Source of the DNA: Pseudomonas sp. AOB-7
GTDB taxonomy: Bacteria; Pseudomonadota; Gammaproteobacteria; Pseudomonadales; Pseudomonadaceae
Direction: 5' to 3'
NCBI RefSeq assembly: GCF_003696305.1
Contig: NZ_RFFK01000004.1
Span: 1 to 64,000, forward strand
DNA: 64,000 bases
A program made the translations under genes and the position numbers. How positions within the stretch are numbered: position 1 is the first letter of the stretch; each line of letters begins with the position of its first letter. The notes under the pieces are model-generated. The model was given only the letters and a program-made list of their open reading frames with translations. It did not search any database and was not told where the DNA came from. Positions 63,667 through 64,000 of this stretch are shown in pieces.

Positions 63667-64000
63667 ATGCCCCGTTTTGCTGCCAACCTGTCCATGCTGT
63701 TCACCGAAGTGGACTTCCTGGACCGTTTCGCCGCCGCCGCCGAAGCCGGTTTCAGCGGCGTGGAATACCTCTTCCCCTATGACTTCCCGGTGGAAGAGAT
63801 CAAGGCCCGCCTGGACGCCAACCAGCTCGAGCAGGTGCTGTTCAACCTGCCGGCCGGCGACTGGGGCAAGGGCGAGCGCGGCATCGCCTGCCACCCGGAT
63901 CGCGTCGAGGAGTTCCGCGCCGGCGTCGACCAGGCCATCGCCTACGCCAAGGTGCTGGGCAACAAGCAGATCAACTGCCTGGCCGGCATCCGCCCGCAGG
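63667..64000 (+). CDS. hyi: Hydroxypyruvate isomerase (5' part)
   Basis: The first 111 codons are inside the window. MPRFAANLSMLFTEVDFLDRFAAAAEAGFSGVEYLFPY matches the Hyi/Xyl-isomerase-like TIM barrel. It interconverts hydroxypyruvate and tartronate semialdehyde, the next step after Gcl. ATG at 63667 has AAGGAG upstream, directly after the palindromic repeat. The gene continues past the window; glxR usually follows. Confidence 0.93.
   Translation, partial: MPRFAANLSMLFTEVDFLDRFAAAAEAGFSGVEYLFPYDFPVEEIKARLDANQLEQVLFNLPAGDWGKGERGIACHPDRVEEFRAGVDQAIAYAKVLGNKQINCLAGIRPQ

Overview
The window is chromosomal DNA of a high-GC gammaproteobacterium, almost certainly a Pseudomonas. The evidence is the dnaX-ybaB-recR block with a 4.5S RNA nearby, the gamma-glutamyl polyamine genes, the purine/allantoin/glyoxylate cluster, and several families of short dispersed palindromes. 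I recall a similar gene order in P. aeruginosa PAO1 (gcl to xdhA, and dnaX to recR to an acyl-CoA dehydrogenase), but could not check it. The palindromes remind me of the P. mendocina/oleovorans group; that is inference. No phage, insertion sequence, CRISPR array, tRNA or rRNA was seen.

Layout. 1-3.3 kb: minus-strand polyamine catabolism operon (flavin oxidase, XRE-cupin regulator, glutamine-synthetase-like ligase, start of an aminotransferase). 3.4-5.2 kb: AraC regulator divergent from two very small genes, one encoding an exported peptide. 5.2-11.7 kb: acyl-CoA dehydrogenase, an HExxH lipocalin-sized secreted protein, recR, ybaB, dnaX, two small paralogous proteins and the 4.5S RNA. 11.7-19.3 kb: chemoreceptor, esterase-like protein, HU protein, Sel1 lipoprotein and a GGDEF/EAL protein. 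19.3-23.8 kb: copper-handling operon (DUF2946, His-tailed peptide, TolC-type protein, multicopper oxidase, cupredoxin, CusF-like). 23.8-25.3 kb: APC transporter. 25.4-36.6 kb: a plus-strand run of esterase, cysteine hydrolase, monooxygenase-like membrane protein, Tat-type amidohydrolase, MFS exporter and an alpha/beta hydrolase with Asp as nucleophile, followed without a gap by a propeller-type sensor kinase, its response regulator and an AraC protein. 36.6-39.1 kb: glutathione transferase, aminotransferase and MarR.

39.2-64 kb is one functional unit for purine catabolism. guaD converts guanine to xanthine; xdhAB (with xdhC) make urate; the membrane urate oxidase puuD, uraH and uraD make allantoin; puuE opens allantoin; allA makes glyoxylate from ureidoglycolate; gcl and hyi feed glyoxylate into central metabolism. 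Three permeases and a Tsx-like porin bring in substrates, and moaA can supply molybdenum cofactor for XdhAB. The allantoicase gene expected between uraD and allA is absent from the window.

The main novelty I see is regulatory. Two operator families recur in front of these transcription units: TTGTNNACAA, fitting the FCD-type GntR protein encoded at 45.9-46.7 kb, and YTGACC-N4-GGTCAR, which matches the known RutR operator; a clear RutR homologue is encoded at 60.1-60.7 kb. In several promoters the boxes lie exactly on the -35 and -10 elements or just after the start site, suggesting dual repression of a purine-to-glyoxylate regulon.
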